Shown here: positions 60,830 to 64,000 of the stretch, piece after piece
How positions within the stretch are numbered: position 1 is the first letter of the stretch
Layout: every line of letters begins with the position of its first letter
From: Cyanobium sp. Tous-M-B4
GTDB taxonomy: Bacteria > Cyanobacteriota > Cyanobacteriia > PCC-6307 > Cyanobiaceae
Length of the DNA: 64,000 nucleotides
Assembly: GCF_024345395.1 (NCBI RefSeq)
Contig: NZ_JAGQBA010000005.1
Coordinates: 62,001 to 126,000, forward strand
Direction: 5' to 3'
The notes under the pieces: model-generated
The model's database searches: none
The model's input: the letters and a program-made list of their open reading frames with translations, nothing else
Told to the model about the DNA's origin: nothing
Made by a program: the position numbers and the translations under genes

Positions 60830-63525
60830 TGGCGAGCGATGTGCTGCTCGCAGCTGATGGCCACTGGCCCCGGCTCCTGACGGAACTGGCCGGCCTTACC
60901 CCGGAGCAGCTGCAGGACCGGCACCAGCCCTGCCCCGCCTGCGGCGGCACCGATCGCTACCGCTGGGACCGCGACGACGGCCCCGGCGGCTGGTACTGCA
61001 ACCAGTGCGGCGGTCGCGAGCGCAGCGGCGGTGGCGGCAGCGGCATGGACCTGCTGCTGCGCGTGACCGGCTGGGATTTTGCGACCGCCGCCCGCCACCT
61101 AGAGGCCCATCTCAGATTGGAACAACCAAAACCGCTGCGGGCGGCGCTACCCCCTCCTGTCGCAGCGCAGCGAGCGGAGCCCCATGTCTCCTGGGATGGC
61201 CTGCTGGCTTCTGCAGACCCCACGGCTTCTCCCTTGTCAGCAGCGGTGCCGGCATTCCACCTGGCGCTGCTCGATGAGCAGGCAGCGCCGCTGCCCACCG
61301 GCAGTCCCTACGCCTACTCCGACCACCAGCGCGTCAGCCGCGTTGATCGATCCGGCGGCAAGGTCTTCTACGCCAATCACCGCACCGACCAGGGCTGGCA
61401 GCGCGGTGCTGGGCCCGCTCCCTGGCCCATGTACCAGTGGCGGTCGCTGCTGCAGGCTCGCGGCCACTGGCTGCTTGAGCTGGAAGGGGAGAAGTGCGCT
61501 GACCTGCTGATCAGCGGTGGCTTCCTCGCTTCCACCCAACCGGGCCACGCCCACAGCAGCCCCCAGATCGCCGAGCGCTACCGCGCCCTCCGGCAGGCCG
61601 GTGTGGCCGGCATTGTCTATCTCTCTGATCACGATGAGCAGGGCCAGCGCCGCGCCCGCCAGGTGATCAAGGCCGCAGCGGAGGTGGGCCTGCCGCTGCT
61701 CCACCTGCCGGCCGGCGAGATTTGGAGTGGCCTGCCGCCGGGCGGCTCGGTTGATGACGCTCCAGGCCTGCTGGGGGAGCGCATCAGCGTGATCCTGCGG
61801 GCCGCCCGGGCCGCCCACCTGCGGATGAATCACGTCGCAGTTGACTGCACCGCCGCTCCGGTACTTCCGTGCCCCACCCCTGGTGGAACAGCGGTGCCGC
61901 GGGAAGCCCACACCCCAGGCGAACGGCCATTTCTCTGCCTCGGCTTCGATGGGGATGGTTACTACTACCAGCCCTGCTCGACAGGTCAGGTGGTGCGACT
62001 GGCCTCCTCCTCCCACGGCGGCATGAATCTCTGCCGCCTGGCGCCGATCGCCTATTGGGAGACCCTCTTCCCCTCCAAGACGGGGGTCAACTGGACCGCC
62101 GCTGCTTCTGATCTGTTTACGCAGCAGGCCGCCGTTGGGATCTTTGATCTGGACTGCCTGCGCGGTCGCGGCGCCTGGGCCGATGCAGGGCAATCGGTGC
62201 TCCACCTCGGTGATCGCCTCGTTGTCGATGGCCGCAGTCAGCCCATCACCCAACCCTTCTGCTCACGCTTTCACTACCAGCGCGGCGCGGCCATCCACGG
62301 GCCCGGCGATGCCACTCCCTTGAGCGATCAGGAAGCGTTCATGGTGCTCTCGATTGCCGAGCGGTTTCACTGGGACATCCCGGCGTCCTCCCTGCTGCTT
62401 GCAGGTTGGGTGGCCCTGGCGCCGATCTCCGGGGCGCTTAGCTGGCGCCCGCACCTCTGGCTTACAGCCGCTGCAGGCTCGGGCAAGTCGACCTTGCTGG
62501 AGCGCTTTGTCGGGGTGTTGCTGGGGGATTTCGCCCTGCCGGTGGTGGGCAACACAACCGAGGCCTTCATCCGCCAGGCCCTGCGCTCCGATGCCCTGCC
62601 GGTTGTGATCGACGAGGCCGAGAGCAACGAGAAAGCCGATCAGCAGCGCATCCAGCAGATCCTTGCCCTGGCCCGCTACGCCTCCAGCGAGACACGTGCT
62701 TCGATCGGCAAGGGCTCCGCCGCAGGGGAGGTGCAGCGGTTTCGGGTTCGCTCGATGTTCCTGCTCAGCAGCGTTTCAACCGCCCTCAGGCAGGGCGCCG
62801 ACAGACGACGCTTCTCCCAGCTCACCCTGCGGGCCCCGGATCACCTCCAGCCATCGGCAAGGCAGCGCCACTGGGAGGAGCTCGACCGTGACCTGGAGGA
62901 GCAGATCACTGCCGGCGCCGGCCGTCGCCTGATCGCCCGAACCGTGGTCCTGCTCCCGATGATCCGCCAGGCAGTGCGGGTCTTCTCCCGCGTTGCGGCG
63001 GCCCACTTCGGCTCCCAGCATCAGGGGGATCAGTACGGAACGCTGCTCGCTGGCGCCTGGGCCCTGCAGTCCAGTGAAGTCCCGACAGCTGCCCAGGCCC
63101 AGGCCCTGATCGCTGGCAGTGACTGGAGCACCTTTCAGCAGAGCATCGGTCTGCCCGATGAACGGCGCTGTCTCAATCGCATCCTGCAATTCGAACTGCG
63201 GGTGGAAACCGAGGACCGGATCCATACACGCAACGTCGGCGAGCTGGTCGAGACGGTTGTCACCCCCGGCGGTCTTGATCCCGTGAGCGCTCGCTATGCA
63301 GAGGAGATCCTCTCGCGCCATGGCATTCGCATCCACGAGGGCCACCTGCTGGTGAGCAACACCGCCGAGGCGATCGCCCGCATCCTCGACGGCACCCCGT
63401 GGGCCTCCAGCTGGAGCACGATCCTTTCCAGATTGCCGGGAGCGCAGCCCACCACGAACTCGGTGCGCTTCAAGGGGGCCGGCTCCAAGGCCAGGGCCTG
63501 CGCCATCCCCATCAATAGCCTCTGA
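60829..63525 (+). CDS. P4-type primase-helicase (zinc ribbon, TOPRIM-like, SF3/AAA+)
   Basis: 898-residue replication protein. Order: zinc ribbon HQPCPACGGTDRYRW...WYCNQCGG (about residues 32-60), of the P4-alpha primase type; a TOPRIM-like region (LLELEGEKCADLLISGGF... and VYLSDHDEQGQRRARQV, about 220-290); a linker; then an ATPase with Walker A TAAAGSGKSTLLERF (~ residue 545-560) and Walker B ALPVVIDEAES, followed by sensor-like FLLSSVSTALRQGADRRRFSQL. Thus priming and unwinding in one chain. An iteron-rich region follows at once, presumably its origin. Confidence 0.9.
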   Translation: MASDVLLAADGHWPRLLTELAGLTPEQLQDRHQPCPACGGTDRYRWDRDDGPGGWYCNQCGGRERSGGGGSGMDLLLRVTGWDFATAARHLEAHLRLEQPKPLRAALPPPVAAQRAEPHVSWDGLLASADPTASPLSAAVPAFHLALLDEQAAPLPTGSPYAYSDHQRVSRVDRSGGKVFYANHRTDQGWQRGAGPAPWPMYQWRSLLQARGHWLLELEGEKCADLLISGGFLASTQPGHAHSSPQIAERYRALRQAGVAGIVYLSDHDEQGQRRARQVIKAAAEVGLPLLHLPAGEIWSGLPPGGSVDDAPGLLGERISVILRAARAAHLRMNHVAVDCTAAPVLPCPTPGGTAVPREAHTPGERPFLCLGFDGDGYYYQPCSTGQVVRLASSSHGGMNLCRLAPIAYWETLFPSKTGVNWTAAASDLFTQQAAVGIFDLDCLRGRGAWADAGQSVLHLGDRLVVDGRSQPITQPFCSRFHYQRGAAIHGPGDATPLSDQEAFMVLSIAERFHWDIPASSLLLAGWVALAPISGALSWRPHLWLTAAAGSGKSTLLERFVGVLLGDFALPVVGNTTEAFIRQALRSDALPVVIDEAESNEKADQQRIQQILALARYASSETRASIGKGSAAGEVQRFRVRSMFLLSSVSTALRQGADRRRFSQLTLRAPDHLQPSARQRHWEELDRDLEEQITAGAGRRLIARTVVLLPMIRQAVRVFSRVAAAHFGSQHQGDQYGTLLAGAWALQSSEVPTAAQAQALIAGSDWSTFQQSIGLPDERRCLNRILQFELRVETEDRIHTRNVGELVETVVTPGGLDPVSARYAEEILSRHGIRIHEGHLLVSNTAEAIARILDGTPWASSWSTILSRLPGAQPTTNSVRFKGAGSKARACAIPINSL

Positions 63526-63611
63526 ACAGCTCGGCAGCGCAGATCCACTGCAGGGCAGCCATTCTGGCCTGAGACGAGGGCCGGTTACTTCGCGGTGACC
63601 TGAATCCAGGT

Positions 63612-63910
63612 GGAACGCGGCGTTCCGCCCCCCAAACGCCCAGATCCATTGCGCTGCAATGGGTGGAACGGTTGGAACGGGTGGAACGCTCAGCAAGGAC
63701 ATCCCCCTAGATAAATAGGCAGCTAAGCCTCGGCAAGGGATCGGCCCGATCGGTAACCCAATAGCCCCACCAATTGGTATGCAGCTTTAGGCCTCTATCT
63801 ATATCTATATCTGTATTTAGTGTTCCATTTGTTCCACCACCGTGGGAACGCTGCTCTGGCAACCGATCTGGCCGGAACGCGGGCCGTTCCAGCGCCGTTC
63901 CAGCCGTTCC
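63612..63910. repeat. GGAAC-core iteron array, putative replication origin
   Basis: Twelve GGAAC cores in 300 bp. Plus strand: 63612, 63665, 63674, 63683, 63845, 63874. Minus strand (as GTTCC): 63622, 63822, 63831, 63886, 63897, 63906. The best block is three tandem 9-mers GGTGGAACG-GTTGGAACG-GGTGGAACG at 63662-63688; a second is GCCGTTCCA/GCCGTTCCG at 63894-63911, also spaced 9 bp. An inverted pair (63612-63626) and an AT-rich tract (63794-63820) lie among them. No gene covers 63526-64000. Confidence 0.7.
63794..63820. other. AT-rich tract in the iteron region (possible unwinding element)
   Basis: A run of TCTATATCTATATCTGTATT-like sequence, notable in a GC-rich window. Located between the two iteron blocks, as a DNA-unwinding element would be. 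Confidence 0.5.
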
Positions 63911-63980
63911 GGGACCAGCCGCTACAAAGCTGACCCGCGGCCAGAGCGGTGATCAGGCCTGCGGATATGCGAGCGTGGAT

Positions 63981-63996
63981 AAAGCATTTATGCTTT
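63981..63996. promoter_or_regulatory. Dyad AAAGCATTTATGCTTT
   Basis: A 16-bp dyad with 7-bp arms and TT centre, 4 bp before the window end. Its 13-base left part is the exact reverse complement of 57907-57919. Probably an operator or promoter element for a gene beyond the window. Confidence 0.45.
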
Positions 63997-64000
63997 CGCT

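Larger units (their letters stand above)
52749..64000. mobile_element. Integrated element (prophage, satellite or ICE-like), right end outside the window
   Basis: From tRNA-Pro to the window end almost every gene is of phage/plasmid replication, recombination or regulatory type: HTH, Bro-N, SSB, RecT-like, RecE-like, XRE-like, VRR-NUC, SF2 helicase, RHH regulator, P4-type primase-helicase and an iteron array. No integrase, capsid, portal, terminase or conjugation gene is seen in this portion, and the 3' repeat of the tRNA expected at the other end is not in the window. Boundaries are therefore open on the right. Classification as prophage versus satellite is not decidable here. Confidence 0.75.

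Noticed and set aside
61237-62253. 338-residue minus-strand ORF opposite the primase
   Set aside because: Shadow of the primase gene; no recognisable domain.

Overview
The window is chromosomal DNA from an alpha-cyanobacterium, i.e. a Synechococcus/Cyanobium-type organism. The evidence is form IA Rubisco inside an alpha-carboxysome operon, PsaM, light-dependent protochlorophyllide reductase, a cyanobacterial AbrB, CRR6, Tab2, and the alkane-biosynthesis pair. The DNA is GC-rich, so long spurious antisense ORFs are common. Genes are tightly packed, with many 1-4 nt start/stop overlaps.

Layout. 1-12.3 kb: a truncated M23 peptidase, acetolactate synthase, small proteins, PEP synthase, a Tat phosphoesterase, an FAD dehydrogenase, AbrB, then a leftward S1-protein/Tab2/PgeF cluster. 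12.3-18.8 kb: a creatininase-family enzyme, the fatty-aldehyde/alkane pair (ado, aar), accA, an SDR enzyme, folE with a perfect terminator hairpin, and trpF. 18.9-24.3 kb: a site-2 protease, a lipoate-ligase-like protein, a TauE permease, CRR6, psaM and por.

24.4-41.4 kb is a nearly continuous CO2-concentrating superlocus: csoS1D, rdgB (opposite strand), sbtA-sbtB, csoS1-cbbL-cbbS-csoS2-csoSCA-csoS4A-csoS4B-csoS1E, a ferritin-like gene, ndhF4-ndhD4-chpX, acRAF and cbbX. Bicarbonate uptake, CO2 hydration, shell, cargo, scaffold, carbonic anhydrase, Rubisco assembly and Rubisco repair are all encoded here. CsoS1D carries an N-terminal extension that resembles a miniature CsoS2 (an N-repeat-like basic motif followed by an M-repeat-like segment).

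41.4-52.7 kb is ordinary host sequence: dnaA, a lipoprotein Deg protease, two TIGR04282/TIGR04283-type glycosyltransferases, a GNAT enzyme, an alpha/beta hydrolase, an ABC exporter, hisG, gloB, an Fbp-type ABC ATPase and ridA.

From tRNA-Pro(UGG) at 52.75 kb to the window end the content changes to a mobile element, probably a prophage or satellite, that runs off the right edge. It holds a leftward recombination operon (SF2 helicase, VRR-NUC nuclease, XRE-like protein, RecE-like nuclease, RecT-like annealase, SSB, membrane protein, Bro-N antirepressor-like protein, HTH protein). It also holds a rightward RHH regulator and P4-type primase-helicase, followed by a 300-bp region with twelve GGAAC-core repeats and an AT-rich tract that looks like an iteron replication origin. 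No integrase or virion genes lie inside the window.
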